A stretch of DNA of 64,000 nucleotides, from contig JAPTJF010000027.1 of NCBI GenBank assembly GCA_029339195.1, forward strand, positions 186,001 to 250,000, written 5' to 3'. Origin of the DNA: Micractinium sp. NFX-FRZ (Eukaryota; Chlorophyta; Trebouxiophyceae; Chlorellales; Chlorellaceae). How positions within the stretch are numbered: the first letter of the stretch is position 1; the number at the start of each line of letters is the position of its first letter. Positions 34,701 to 46,232 of the stretch are shown one piece after another. The position numbers and the translations under genes are program-made. The notes beneath the pieces are model-generated. The model saw only the letters and a program-made list of their open reading frames with translations, had not been told where the DNA came from and did no database searches.

Positions 34701-35195
34701 CGCTGCACTGCATGCCGAATGCAAGGCGGCCGGCGTAGGACAGCACGTGCAGGGCTGCCTCCACTTGTGTCTCAGCAGCGGCACCGCAGCCCGCCCCCTG
34801 CATGGCACGGCGCGCGTGCGCATCCAGCCGTGCCAGCAGCGGCCCCAGCTGGGCCAGCTTGCTGCATGCATTGGGTATATGGGTTGAGCGATCAAAAGGT
34901 ATGCAAATTGACTGGCAGGTGTAGCTGTGGAGGGGACGGGCGGCAGTGCCACCGCTCAGTGCCGCCGCTCCCCAACGACCCGGCCGGGCAGGGGCAGGGC
35001 TCACCCTCCCAGGAGGCGGCGCTCCGCGGCGCTGAACTCGGCACATCGGTCTTCGGCCTTGCTCGCCTCGCTTGCAAAACTCGCAAGAGGAGGAGCCAAG
35101 GCAGCGACGGGCAGCAGGCTGCGCGGGTGCCTGGCCAGCACCGCCAGCAGCTCGTCCAGGGCGCGGGAGACCTCGCCCGCAGCTGGCGTCGACAT
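31711..35195 (-). CDS. Large helical protein with C-terminal MYND zinc finger
   Basis: ATG at 35195 (MSTPAAGEVSRALDELLAVL). Exons give a long Ala/Leu-rich alpha-helical body (LAQLGPLLARLDAHARRAMQ; ALHVLSYAGRLAFGMQ; LRLVLAAADAGLRLLP) with no enzyme motif I recognise. The last exon carries a MYND finger: CAYLRCANLG, then KRCGGCRTVWYCGPEC, then DWRTPMGNRRVCK. MYND fingers bind Pro-rich peptides. The usual zinc-ligand His before the last Cys is Asn here (GNRRVC). Chlorellan genomes hold many proteins of this build, whose role is unknown. One 105-bp intron (34317-34421) is stop-free, a multiple of three, and contains a perfect palindrome. Stop at 31711. Confidence 0.78.
34342..34381. repeat. 40-bp perfect palindrome inside a MYND-gene intron
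   Basis: The left arm is TGTTGAACCAGCATGCAATG and the right arm is its exact reverse complement with no spacer. It occupies the middle of the 105-bp intron 34317-34421. The transcript could fold into a 20-bp stem, bringing donor and acceptor together. Confidence 0.95.
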
Positions 35196-35883
35196 TGTGG
35201 CGGAGCAGCAAGGGCAGAGAGCGTGGTGGGGGAAGAGAAGAGGCAGTGGGGCCGCCACCTCGGACAGGCCTTGTAGGTATACTGTGGGGCTGGGTGTGCT
35301 TGCAATTGGGTCACAGCTGAGTGTGCTGCATGGTGAAGTGAAAGCAGAGGATGCGATCACCCTGGGTGTGTGCTCATCCGTGCAGCTGGACAGCACCCGC
35401 CCACTCGACAGCGCGCCCATGCCTGCTGCCCTCCCCAGCTGCCTGCGCGGTGCTCGACAGAGTATGGCTGCCTCCTCTTCTAAAACCTTTCCCTTTTGAC
35501 TAGCTTGAAGGCTAGCGCGCAGGACGGCGGTGCACGGGAGTGACTTTGCAAGCTAACTGGGTGGTAAGCAGACCAGGCAGAGTTGGTGCAGGGCAGGGGC
35601 ACGCCAACGTAAGGCAGCATCGTTGGACGTGCAGCAAACAGGACGGCAGAGAAACAGCTAGGAGAGAAGCAGCACAATCAGCAGAAAGGGTACAACACAA
35701 GTGCGCATGGATTGTGGTGGGATGTACAAAAACGGCTGCAGACAGAGCAGCACGCTTGGGCCGCCGCGCCCGCGCTTGCAGGCCCACGGAAGCGTTGTGT
35801 GCGAGGCCCAGGCTGCGTCAGCAGCCACTGACTGAGCGCCTCGAGCAGCCGCCCGCCGGCAGTGGCAAGGGACACGTGCCGTT
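35196..35883. other. Intergenic: MYND gene promoter and MPC1 3' flank
   Basis: No exon is supported. Both flanking genes read leftward. Frames seen here are short and lack known domains or splice continuity. Confidence 0.5.
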
Positions 35884-37569
35884 TCACTTGCTGGCCTCCA
35901 CGGCTGCTGCCCCCTTGGCAGCGAAGCCGTACTCCTGCAGAAGATGGACAGGCGAAACAATTTGTAAATTTAAACATCCCGAGTATGTGTGTGAATTTGC
36001 TGAGGTCCAGCAGCAAAGCCATGCTCCTGCCCACCCTGCTCCCACCAAGGCTTTCTGCTGTGCCCCAACACCCAGCCCTGCAAGTGGCCCCAAATCCCTT
36101 TCTACACCTTGCTCCGCCCCAGAGCCACCTTTCACTGCCGCCCAGGGCTCTGCACCGACGCCCAGCGCCACATAATGTTTGACATGCACCAGCCCAAATC
36201 TCACAAACTAACAGTCGCCCTCTCCAGCCCTCCCCTCAGCACTGCTGCCTCAGGCAGCAGCGACAGCCAACACCGCCTCTACACCCATGGACCTCCCTCG
36301 TCAACACTAACACTCCCTCGTCAACACTCGACTACATGGAGCAGACAAAGACCTTCCCTCGTCAACACTAGACAAGCAAAGCAGACACACACTCACCGCT
36401 GCCCAGGGCTGCGTGCCGGCCCATCGCCGCATCTGGTTGAGCTGCACCAGCTCGTTTGAGAAGTGGCAGGCAAAGAGGAGGTAGTTGCGGGGCTGGATGG
36501 CCCAGGCGAAGCGCATGAACAGCAGGCTGTAGATGCACATGGCGCCTGCATTGGAACAGGGGGACAGAGGCACGATTGTGGGGGGAGGCGTAGGTACAGA
36601 GGATGTACTGCAACGGCTTTCACCACTGCTGGAGGCCCCAGGCGAAGCGCATGAAGGGCGGAGAAGAGTGGATGCACACGCCGACTCAGGGGCCAGTACA
36701 CAGTTGGCAACCACGGGTGACGCCCATCCATGCCAGCTCCAAGCAACTTCTTCTAAACAACCGTGCCGCTCGGCTGTCCAGCACAACGACGCGCATCACA
36801 CAGGCACACACACAGACACAGAAGAGATCACACAGACACAGAGCAGGCAGCGCACCCGTCATGTTGCGGCTTATGTTCTCTGCCGGCTTCTGGGTGTCCG
36901 CCAACCCCGCCAGCACAAAGCCCCTGCGACCGAAAGGGGGAGGGCACGGATGAGGGGATCATGGGGAGTATGTAGGCATGTGCCGTGGGTCTGCAGGCCT
37001 GCCAAATGAAGCCCCAGCAGCCAAGAGGGAGAGGAAAGAGAGCAGCGCTGTAGGCGCGGCTGGGAGGAGCGGGCAGGGCCCATGGGTGTGGGGTGGGGTG
37101 TAATCAGTAGCGAAGTAAGAAAAGTAGCTTTGCCAACAGTCAGGGTGGGAGGCAGGCCAGCTTCCATTCAGGCTGGGCGGGACTGGGCAGGAGCGGCAGG
37201 CGGTGCGGGCAGGCCACCACAAGGCAGGCAGGCGGGCAAGGAAGCAGGCAGGAGCCTCACCAGTTAGCGACTGGTCCCCAAAAGTGCGTGGTCTGCGGGC
37301 ATGGGGGATTGGTGCAAGGGGGCGCAGCGGTGCGGTGAGTGAACGGCAACCGACTGACAGGGAGTGAGCTAGTGGGCAGCGTGGGGGCACTTCACAAGCT
37401 GTGGGCAGCGGCGTCGCACGCCTGCTGCGCCTCGCTGCATGCTGCTGAGCAGCCCGCAGGCTTCATATGAAACCGTTACCTTGGGACCCGTAGGCGAGTT
37501 GATGAAGGAGGCCATACGGGTGGCCAGAGAGGTGCTCTGCTTGGCTGCTGCCATGGCTGCTGGCTGCAC
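35884..37569 (-). CDS. MPC1: Mitochondrial pyruvate carrier subunit MPC1
   Basis: Five exons splice to about 124 residues. They are [18 protein letters not shown] (start 37554, or 37569 with five extra residues); [11 protein letters not shown] (about 37296-37264); [39 protein letters not shown] through [17 protein letters not shown]; and [19 protein letters not shown] is at 35884-35886. [23 protein letters not shown], the QKPxExIS loop and FMRFAW/QPRNYLL/CHxSNExVQL are the MPC1 signature. The protein forms the inner-membrane pyruvate importer together with MPC2, which is not in this window. The exon carrying FMRFAW has an echo upstream. Confidence 0.95.
36490..36690 (-). repeat. Exon-edge echo, acceptor side (MPC1)
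   Basis: The exon start [13 protein letters not shown] (about 36500-36545) is echoed at about 36633-36690, which would read [14 protein letters not shown]. The CCAGGCGAAGCGCATGAA block is identical in both. Confidence 0.75.
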
Positions 37570-38078
37570 GCTGACGGCGAGCGGCGGGCGGCAGGGGGGC
37601 AGCGGCCGGCGGGAGTGGGAGGGGAGCTGCGGGCGAGACCGGCGGCAGTCGCTGTTTTGGAGGTCGGGAGGCGATCACACCTGTTCTGCCTGCACCAGGG
37701 CCCGTGCAGAGGAGCAGGGCTCTGCGTCAGAAAAGTGGCGGGCAGCCCAGCTCACGGCAGAGGCAGCGGCATGCATACTATGAGTCGGCACAACATGCTA
37801 TCCCCTTTAGGCCCGCCGCCCTTGCCCGATCGCGAGCCCTTGGTGAGCCCCACTGAGCACCGACCTGCTGGAGCTTTGACTGCCCACCTGCGCGCTGCCT
37901 GACCTTTGTAATGTGCGATCTGGGTGTGTGTGGCTGCCAGGAAGCATGCGACAGGAAACCCTGCCTGCTTCGCTTCTTAGGCGCAGCACGCCTGCGCATG
38001 GCTCGCAAGACTGCAAGCAGCCCGGTGGTCAATTTGGACGACGGAGACTAGTGGGGCAGGTTGCAGGGGCTGTGCCGC
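37570..38078. promoter_or_regulatory. Divergent intergenic region between MPC1 and the 2H gene
   Basis: The genes diverge, so this ~510-bp stretch should hold both promoters. Reading frames here are open but show no domain or splice continuity. No specific element is recognisable. Confidence 0.4.
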
Positions 38079-41000
38079 ATGCGCCGGCTGTCGCATGGCC
38101 GGGAGCGGCTTGAGCACTTGCCCAGGCCGCACCGAGGCGGCCGGGCGCACAAGCGCGGCCTTCCTCCCACTCTCTACTGGGTGCTACTTATACTGGTGTG
38201 CGCTGCGGGTGAGCAGGGGCATCAGCAGGGAGCTGCACAGGCTCTTGCAGCAGTCGGCGGGCAGCCATATTGCCGCCACACCGGCCTTGCACCTTGCACA
38301 CCTTACACTCCTTTGCCTTCCACTCCCATCCATCCCGGCCGTGCTGCACTGAGCGGTGTGATTGCAAAGTGCAAGCCTGCACTGCTCAGCTGTGCCCGGC
38401 TGCGCTGCTGTGGTCCTTCTTGCCCTGCCGCACAACCGCCCCATGACCATCCCGCCCCCCCACTCTCTCCCCACGCCTGCCTTGCCTGCCTGTTGGCTGC
38501 AGTGGGGTGGGTGCAGCTCAGCCGTTACGAGACCAAGCTCCATGCACTGCACGAGGCCTCCGAGTTTGCTGATGGCGCCACAGATGGCGGGCTGCAGGGC
38601 TACCCAACCTTCACAGACAGCCTGAAGGCGGGCCCCCAGTCGAGCTCACAAATGTGTGCTGCCATGCTAGAGGCAAACGGCATCCTACCAAATTTGAAGG
38701 GCCACTGGGTGCGGCGTGCCGACGATGCCGCTTCAGATGGCGGCAACGTGCTCACTGGCGGGGGGCAGGACCGGGAAGGTGGCAGCGGCAGTGGCGGCGG
38801 CGACGGCGGCGGCGATGTGGTAGCGGCAGCGGCCACTGTGAACCTGCTCTTCTCCCGGAGGCGGCTGTATGATGACATGGAGGCGAGCCTGCGCAGCAAG
38901 GGGCTGGCACTGGGTGCGTGGGAGGGTGGGGGTGCGGCCCTGGAGGTTGGGTGGGATGCTGCGGACGATTGAGGGGTGTGCGCCGGGAGCGTGCTGCTCC
39001 TTGGCTGGCTGGCTGCCTGCCTGCCATCCGTCTCTGCCCGCTGTGGCTGCCCGGCGGTCCGCCGCTCACCCGCCTGCCGTCTCTGCCCGCTGTGCCTGCA
39101 CCCGGCTCACCTGCCCATTCTCCTGCCCGCCTACCCGCTCACTGCTGCATCGCCTTCGTACACACAGCCATGCACCCAATGGTGATGTCCCCGTGTTGTG
39201 CAGGAGGCACCGCCACCCAGGGCCTGGGACTGGGAGACATGTTCACGCTGGGGGAGGATGGCAAGCTCAAGCCGGTGCTGCAGGCTCTGGCAGTGCCCGT
39301 TCGGGCCATTGTGCTCCCGCTGCTCGACCCCCAGGCCTCGGAGTGAGTGCGCAAGAAAGAGGCTGTGTGACGTGGCAGCCAAGCCCACCACTTTTGCTGA
39401 ATGGATACACCGGGGTATGGGTCACATGAGGCCTGGCCTCGAGTGCCGCATGACTCAGCTTCCTTGCATATGCGGCTCGCATGCCCGTTCACCCGCCCTG
39501 CACGCATGCTGCATGCTGCCCGGCACGGGGAAGGAGCGCCTGGTTAAGTGCCGCCGATGTCTACTGCCCCATGTCCGCCCGCCCAGTCACCTAGCCCTCG
39601 TGCCTGCAGCATGCTGCCTCGCCTTGTGCCCGTCTGTGTGTGTCTTAACTGCTACCCTGTGTGATTTAACCCTGCCCTCCACGCTGGCCATGCGTGCCTG
39701 CAGCAGGCTGCTGGGTGCGGTGAAGCGGCACCTGCTGCCGCTGGTGGCCCAAAACGGCATCTGGCTCCAGAACAGCCACCTCTACCACTCCACCATCTAC
39801 CATGCCTCCACACACACGGTGAGTAAGCGGAATCATAAAGCAGCCACATGGCAAGGCTGTGCACCTTCACCAGCCTGGCCCAGCACAGCCTCCCCACTGC
39901 CTGGCTCTTCAATAAGCTGGCGAGGGCGCTGCCCTGGGTGGGGCTGCTGCCAGGCGGCTGCGTCGGCTTTAGCAGCTGCAGTTGCTCCCGCCACCGCACG
40001 CATCCTGCAACCACGGTGCGCAGAGGGGACAAGACGGTCACCGCGTAGGCTCCGCTGCTGGCGACGAGCTCATATACACCCTGCTTGTGCCCCCCTGTGC
40101 TGCGTGTGCAGGACCCGGTGCCCGCCGCAGCCGCCGAGGTGGATGCTGAGGTGATGGCGGTGCGTGCCGTGGGGCGCCGCTCCTGCCCGCTGCACGTCGT
40201 GCTCGAGCGGGTGGTTGCCACCCCAGCGGGCACAGTGGTGGCCTGCTGGCAGGTGGCTAAAGGCACGGACGTGTCAGAGCTGCGTCGACACCTGGCGGCT
40301 GCACTGCCCGGCGCCAGCAAGCAGCAGATAGTGAAGGACCACACAATACTGCACACCACGCTGGCACGCATGGTGGCGACGCCACGAGTGGATCCCGATG
40401 CAGCAGCGGGCGGCAGCGACGGCAGCGGCAGTAGCGGCGATGACGGCGGCAGCATCGGTGGCGGCAGAGGCGGTCACGCCACCGCCGGACAGCGGAAGCA
40501 GCGGCAGGGGCTGGCGGGGCGGCGGGAGCATCCAGCAGGGAAAGCAGAGGCAGAAGCGGAAGCCAGGGAGGAGGCGGCGGCTGTGCTCCAAGCGGCCGTC
40601 GACCGGATGACTACAGAGCTCTGTGGCTTGCAGGCGGTGCTGGATAAGCTCTGGTGGGTGCCTCCTCCTCTCCCCTGACCTTGCTTCGCTGCGCTGCCCT
40701 CGCTGCGCACCATGCTCTGCGCTACATCGCCGTGCCGTGCTGCAGGCAGCGCGCTGCTAGCCACCCTTGCCTTGCGCTGCGGTCGACGTCTTTGCTGTAC
40801 TGTTCTGGCTGTGGCTGGCGCCGTGCTGTGCTGGGGACGTGCTGTGCTTGCCTGCTTTGGCCACGTGTCTGCTTCCCCCCGGGTCCATCCTTCTGTGCCA
40901 TCCCCCGGCCAGTTTACCGGCACACTCTGTCCTCGCTTGCCATGCAAGCCGGCGCTGCACCCACTGCGCCCAGACACACGGCCACACACAATCGCCCATG

Positions 41001-41193
41001 CACAAGTCCCCAGCCAGCAATTTCCCCACTGCCCACCCACACCTGCTCTCCTTGCAGGTTTGCTGAGGAGCACCACAAGCTGGCGCTGGCGCTGGAGGGA
41101 CGCATAACAAAGAGGGATGTCCCGCTTGAGTGCACCGCCAGCATGCTTGACGGCGACAGTGGCGGAACCCAGGCAGGGAGCAGGGAGCGGTAG
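38079..41193 (+). CDS. 2H-phosphoesterase-like single-pass membrane protein
   Basis: ATG at 38079 gives a basic N-terminus and one TM helix (LPPTLYWVLLILVCAA), exon 38079-38208. It splices in frame to VGWVQLSRYETKLHALHEAS (from 38503) with SLKAGPQSSSQMCAAML and LPNLKGHWVRRAD, then GGTATQGLGLGDMFTLGEDG, then an exon with WLQNSHLYHSTIYHASTHT, then VKDHTILHTTLARMVATP, then FAEEHHKLALALEGRITKRD. TAG or TGA is near 41191-41193. Two HxTx motifs (HSTI and HTTL) about 120 residues apart are the hallmark of 2H phosphoesterases (RNA ligase/cyclic phosphodiesterase-like). Plants have an uncharacterised homologous family with the (Q)NS.YH...YHAS motif. The substrate is unknown; topology suggests a lumenal or extracytosolic domain. 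Gly/Ser-rich linkers at 38730-38820 and 40390-40510 look disordered. Confidence 0.72.
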
Positions 41194-41741
41194 GCCCACA
41201 CCCATCATTGTGTGCCCAGCTGCTTACTGCCCGACTGCTCCAACCGCCTGCCCCTTCCGCTTCTCCTTGCTTTGTACATCTACACCTCTTCTTGTACCCC
41301 CCCTGCTTCCTTTCTGGTATTCCTGCGCCCTCTTCTTTGCTGCATCCCTTTGAGCTGCGGTTTTAAGTAAATCGTTTGAGACAGTGCTGACATGGCACCG
41401 TGAGCAAGGCACAGCAGCAAATGAGAGCGGTGGGAAGAGGACAGCGGAAGATAGTCACAAGCAGAGAAGGAGCAGCAAAGAGCCATGGCACATGAGAACG
41501 AAAACAGGAAGGAAACGAGGGAGGCGAGCGGGCAGCATGCCGCCTGGGGTGGGAGTTTGGGGGAAGCGCAGTCACGGTGCCGCACGGCTGCCGCCCGCCT
41601 GGGGTGGGAGATTGGGGGGAAGCGCAGTCACGGTGCCGCAATGCTGCCGCCGTCGCGACTTGACACGCCGTGGCCCGCCGCAGCGGCTTCCTCCACTTCT
41701 TGATGACCAGACAACTCAGCCTCCTCTCCTGCTTGCACAGC

Positions 41742-42835
41742 TTACTTCTTCTTCTTCTTCTTGTGGAACTGCAGCGCAGGCGGAAGTGCGGGCAGCCGCC
41801 ACGTCAGCACCGTGGCACCACACGCCCCCCTGGAATGGCGTGGGCCTCTTACACCGGCATCCCCTGCCAGCAACCACTTGACGTGCTGTGAGCATCTCTC
41901 TACCCGCAGTTTCGGTCCAGCTCTCTACCACACTTTGGCAGCCTGTCAGCCACCGCCCCTCCCGTCCTACCTGGTTAGGCCCTGCAAGGGGCTTGCTCTT
42001 CTTGGACTGCCCCTTCACGATGCCCTGCGTGGCCGCCAGCCGCTGCTTGCGCAGCTTCTTCTTCAGCTTGCTGGGGTTGGTGCTGGCGCCCCTGCAAGAG
42101 GCAGGAAGGGTGGGGGCAGCGAGTTGGTTGTGTGTGTGTGTATGTGCGTGCCGGGGAGCAGCTCCAGCTTGCGCTGTGTAGAGCTGGCGCTGGCGCCACT
42201 TCACATGCAAAGTCGGGAGGTGAGGTGGAGGAAGCATGATGAGGGAGGGGCTGGGAATGAGGATAGCTTGGTTGGCCGCCAGCCGCTGCTTGCCGGCTGT
42301 AGCACCCCGAGCGGCGGCAGCAGCCGCCCGCCCAGCAATGGGGTTGCCACCGCAACCCTCAGGCAGAAGCATACACCCCCTTCCATTCCCATACTGTGCT
42401 TCCCGGCAGTCAGGCAAGCTCACTCTGGCTGGCCATCCACTGCCATCGCTGCATCGCCGTCGCCTTGAAGCACCTCCATCGCCGCCGGCGCCGCGCCGTC
42501 ACCGCCCTCGCCCGCGGCCTCCGACGGCTTGGGCGCCGCCAGCACCGCTGCCAGGGCCTCCTGCCGCTTCTCTTCCGCCTCTATTTGCCACGGCGCCTTC
42601 ACCACAGACTGCCTGCACGCAGGCGGGGCGGGCGGAGGGCAGGCAGCAGGTCGGCGGCGGCGCAGTGGCAGCAGGCCGCAAGGCCGCGTTGTGGCCTCTT
42701 CCACATACACAACAGTTCATGGGTGTACTCAAGCTGCTGGGCGCCCCACAGCCTTCTCGCCCTCAGCAGCCAGCCGCCGCACCGCTTCAGTGTGCGGTAG
42801 CGCCGCTTGCTCTTGCTGCGAAGTCCTTTCGCCAT
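41742..42835 (-). CDS. UPF0642/DUF2423 small basic nuclear protein (LLPH-like)
   Basis: Four exons give about 129 residues. Exon 1 is only 18 codons (MAKGLRSKSKRRYRTLKR, ATG at 42835), matching the MAKSLRSK start of the LLP-homolog/YBL028C family. Exon 2 (about 42616-42426) begins QSVVKAPWQIEAEEKRQEAL. Exon 3 is GASTNPSKLKKKLRKQR through KSKPLAGPNQ. The last coding exon is FHKKKKKK plus TAA (41742-41744). Family members are nucleolar/nuclear proteins implicated in ribosome biogenesis or RNA binding. Each junction keeps frame with GT-AG borders. Confidence 0.82.
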
Positions 42836-43581
42836 GGCGCTGCTGCTGGTGTCGTGTAAAGCGGGAAAGGGGGTTGGCTTGGCTTCCGGCTATTCAGAGC
42901 TCGCGGCGCGGGTGCATGCGAAGCGTAGGGCAGCAGAGTTTCTAAGAAGCCACAGCTGAAAGTGCAGAGGTATCGAGGAGGTGGAGACGGCGCGAAGAAG
43001 GCAACTTGTACATGCATGCATGCTGCCCCCGCCCAGAGCGCTTGCGCCCTGTTGGCGGCGGTGCAGGTGCGACGGTCTAGGGGTTTGCAAGTGACAGCAC
43101 TGTCGAGAAAGGTATCGACGTATGTGCACCACACCCGCTGAGATCCATCCGTGAAAGCCTGCAGCCATAGTGGCGCTGCCAGCCTCACACTTCTTCTCTG
43201 TGATGTTGGGCACACACGTCTGCCCATGCCAAGCAAATTGCCATAGCTCATGTGGGGCGAATGAAGCAGGTGCACATACATGCTGATATCTCTGCTAGGC
43301 ACATCTTTGACCTCCAGCATCATCACTAGCATCGCACCTACACCGACAACGCCACCTGCCGCCCTGCCGTGGTGCTGCGAGCGCTGTGCCAAGCGGCAGT
43401 GGTCAGTCTGCTGTTATTGGCTTCCGGCTTGCCGCCATCGTTCCATCGGCACATCTGTGCATCCAGCTTTTCAAGCGTAGAGCCTGATTATACATTTCGG
43501 TTCCAGCCCAACTCTTCCGCGCCCTAGCCGACCAACCCACGTCCCTGGAGCTGCCACATTTGGCGTTAAGGCTCCAGTAGC
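42836..43581. promoter_or_regulatory. Divergent intergenic region between the UPF0642 and IMP1 genes
   Basis: About 745 bp lie between divergent genes. The minus-strand frame 42787-43392 is open but overlaps exon 1 of the UPF0642 gene in another phase and shows no recognisable domain. I see no RNA gene. Confidence 0.4.
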
Positions 43582-45790
43582 ATGGCATCCCGGTTCTGGG
43601 CGCGCTACCGCCGCAGCCCGTGGCTCAGCGAGGTGCTGGACCGGGCCGCCTACTTCACGAAAGCCGTGGCTGCCATCTACATCGTGCGCGAGAATCTGAT
43701 CGAGTTCACGGTGGTGAGCCAACACGGGCGCAGCGGGCTTGTGCACCAGCAGCACGCCGCCGCCGCCGCCGCCGCCGCAGTGCACCTGCGGCGCTTGCCA
43801 CCTGCCGCCTGCCGCCTGCTTCGGGCGAGTGGGGTTCACCTTTCCCTCCCTCCTTGCCCCTACCACTTGCCCCACTCCCACCTCTTCTTCCTGCTAGCTA
43901 CCACTCCCTCCCCACAAAGCCCATCCCCCTCTACGACGCCCGCTCCTTCCCCCCTGCAGTGCGTCGGTCCCTCCATGATGCCCACCTTCAACCCACGGGG
44001 CGACATCGCCCTGCTAGAGCACGTGTCCGTGTGGAGCGGGCGCGTGTGCGTGGGGGACGTGGTGCTGGCACGCAGCATGCAGAACCCGCGGCACATGGTG
44101 TGCAAGCGGGTGCTGGGGCTGGAGGGGGACACAGGTGCGGGGGATGAGTGGGGTGAAGTGCACGCGTGCAATGCGGGGGAGGCAGGTTGCTGTCGGTGAG
44201 GGCAGGGGCATTAGTGGGGCAATGTGGCGGAGAGGGGCGGGTGCATGGGGTGGGCGCGGGGAGGTGGCAGGCATTGCGGGAGTGGGCTGAGGGCGGGGCT
44301 GGCTGGGATGCGAGCACGAGGCAATGTAGCTGGCTGAGTGGATCAGGCTGCCTTTGGAGATCACTGGGGCAGGGCAGGCTGCCTTTGAGGGTGCATGGCC
44401 TGGCAGAGGGAGAGCGCCAGACAAGTCACCGGCAGCTGCAGGGGGCCCTGGCCCCTTGCCGGCAGCACATGCTGCTGCTGTGCGGTGCACTGGTCAGAGC
44501 CGAGCCCCGGGTGCAGGGCAGGCAGCAGAGAGGTTGTCGCAGGCAGCTATTGCCCGTATGCCTTCCCGCCCACATTTCCACAGCGCTGCTCACCGTACAC
44601 TGCAAACGACACCCCCCACGGCCCACGGTTGCAGTCTATGTCCCGAGCAGCACCCGGCTGGGGCTTGGGCGCACCGTGACGGTGCCCCGGGGGCATGTGT
44701 GGCTGCAGGTGCGTGCTCCAGGCCCCCTGGCTGTGACGATTGCTGCCGCCACCTCTGCCGATGCACCATGCACTTGCGCTGCTCAGCTTGCTAGCAACTG
44801 GAGTGGGCTGCTGCTGGTGCAGTGATCCGCGTGCTTCTGCTGCGGGCCTCAGCAGCTGCTGCCACCCTGCGCTGCCGCAGAGGGGATGCGCTGCCGGCCA
44901 CCCTGCAACTGCTCTGTCCCCCGCCTCTTACAGCTCCCGTGCAGACCGTGCAACTTCAACGACTCCAGAGACCCTACTGCCGCACCTCCCAATCCATGGC
45001 TACCTTTCAGTTGATGCATCCTAGCAGCACCTCTTGCCTTCCAACCGGTGCATCTGCTTGCTTTCCACGCAATGCGCACACAATGCAGGGGGACAACTTC
45101 AACAATTCAACAGACTCGCGGCACTATGGTCCCGTGCCCTACGCGCTGCTGCGGGGCCGTGTATTCCTAAAGGTGAGGTGGGGGGCTGTGACAGGGTGGG
45201 GCGGTTAGGTGGGGGCAGGGGAGCGGCGCCCCGTGCTGTGGCGCGGCGGCGGGTGGGGGAAGCAGAATGGCTGGGACAGGGTGCAGCGTGCAGGGAAGGC
45301 GAGGCGTGTTGGGAGGCCAGCTGGGCATGGCCGTGTCTTGATCTTGGTGGAGTGAGGTTGGGTGGGCGCCTCATTGGGGCAGCAGAAAGCGGGCCCGCTT
45401 GGCTGCGGGCAAGCGGGGCATGTGCAGGTTGAAAGACTGATTTCCTGGGCAGCCAGGGAAACTCAGATTTCTGTTGCTTGCCAGCGGCTGTGTGAGTGTG
45501 GCGTGCAAGATCGCAGAGGCATGCAGGCGGGGCGGGAGCAGAGGAGTGCGTGCGACATGTGTTGGAAGCAGCTGGTATGTAGCAGGCACCGCACTCATGC
45601 AGGCCCCGGCATGCCCCCACGCTACCTCTGGTGCGCCCATTCTGCCTGGCTGCAGGTGTGGCCGATATGGGAGGCTGGGCAGGTGGAGTGCAAGCTGCCT
45701 CCCTGGCAAGAGCAGGAGATGGCGCGGCAGCAGCGGCGGCAGGAGCAGGAGGAGCAAGAGCAGCGGCGGCGGCAGGAGCCGCGATGTTAG
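43582..45790 (+). CDS. IMP1: Mitochondrial inner membrane protease subunit 1 (S26 signal peptidase)
   Basis: Exons: 43582-43713 (MASRFWARYRRSPWLSEVLD, then a membrane helix), 43960-44134, about 44631-44707, about 45088-45172, and about 45655-45790, ending TAG. The catalytic Ser is in CVGPSMMPTF and the catalytic Lys in HMVCKRVLGLEGD. Next come VYVPSSTRLGLGRTVTVPRG and VWLQ, then the signature GDNFNNSTDSRHYGPVP and LLRGRVFLKVWP. About 185 residues, as in other IMP1 proteins, plus a Gln/Glu/Arg-rich tail. With IMP2 it removes intermembrane-space sorting signals. The SxxxP box and DSRxYGPVP identify the IMP subfamily rather than thylakoid or ER signal peptidases. Confidence 0.92.
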
Positions 45791-46232
45791 CTGCTGGTCT
45801 GGGGGCGTTTGCGCCCCTTGCCTGCACTTCTGCACTCCTATTCTTTGCTACTTGTGTACCCATTTGGAACTGGCAACCAAATGCAGAAGGGAAGCGGCGC
45901 TACAGCTGTGCATACAATAGCAGGGGGGGCGACGCCTGGCTGGCTGTCCAGCAGGGCAGCAGCGCATCTGATTGTTAGTATCCTTTGATGGTGGCACCAC
46001 CGGGCATTTGTGTGGGGCACACGATGTCAACATGTGAAGAAGTGTGGCCAGTAGGATGGGGTGGAGAGCCACAGCTGTGGTATGCCATGCTCTTGCAACC
46101 AATCGTCCCCGCTGGCGCCGCGCCAGGGCACCGCTAGTCACCACCCTAATCTCCTGCCCGATGCAGCTCAACATCCAATCCCCTAAGATTCGTTGACTTC
46201 AGTTCCACAGGCACTGGCGAGGACAGGGCAGT
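45791..46232. other. Intergenic: IMP1 3' flank and MED22 promoter
   Basis: The genes are head to tail on the plus strand. Nothing recognisable is seen in this ~440 bp. Confidence 0.5.

Noticed and set aside
33034..35211. 725-aa uninterrupted minus-strand frame
   Set aside because: Only its middle is the MYND gene's true phase. The N-terminal part before KLAQLGPLLARLD and the extreme end read through introns; spliced exons explain it better.
40900..41050. Exon inside the last intron of the 2H gene
   Set aside because: Open but composed of low-complexity Pro/His text without donor and acceptor in matching phase.
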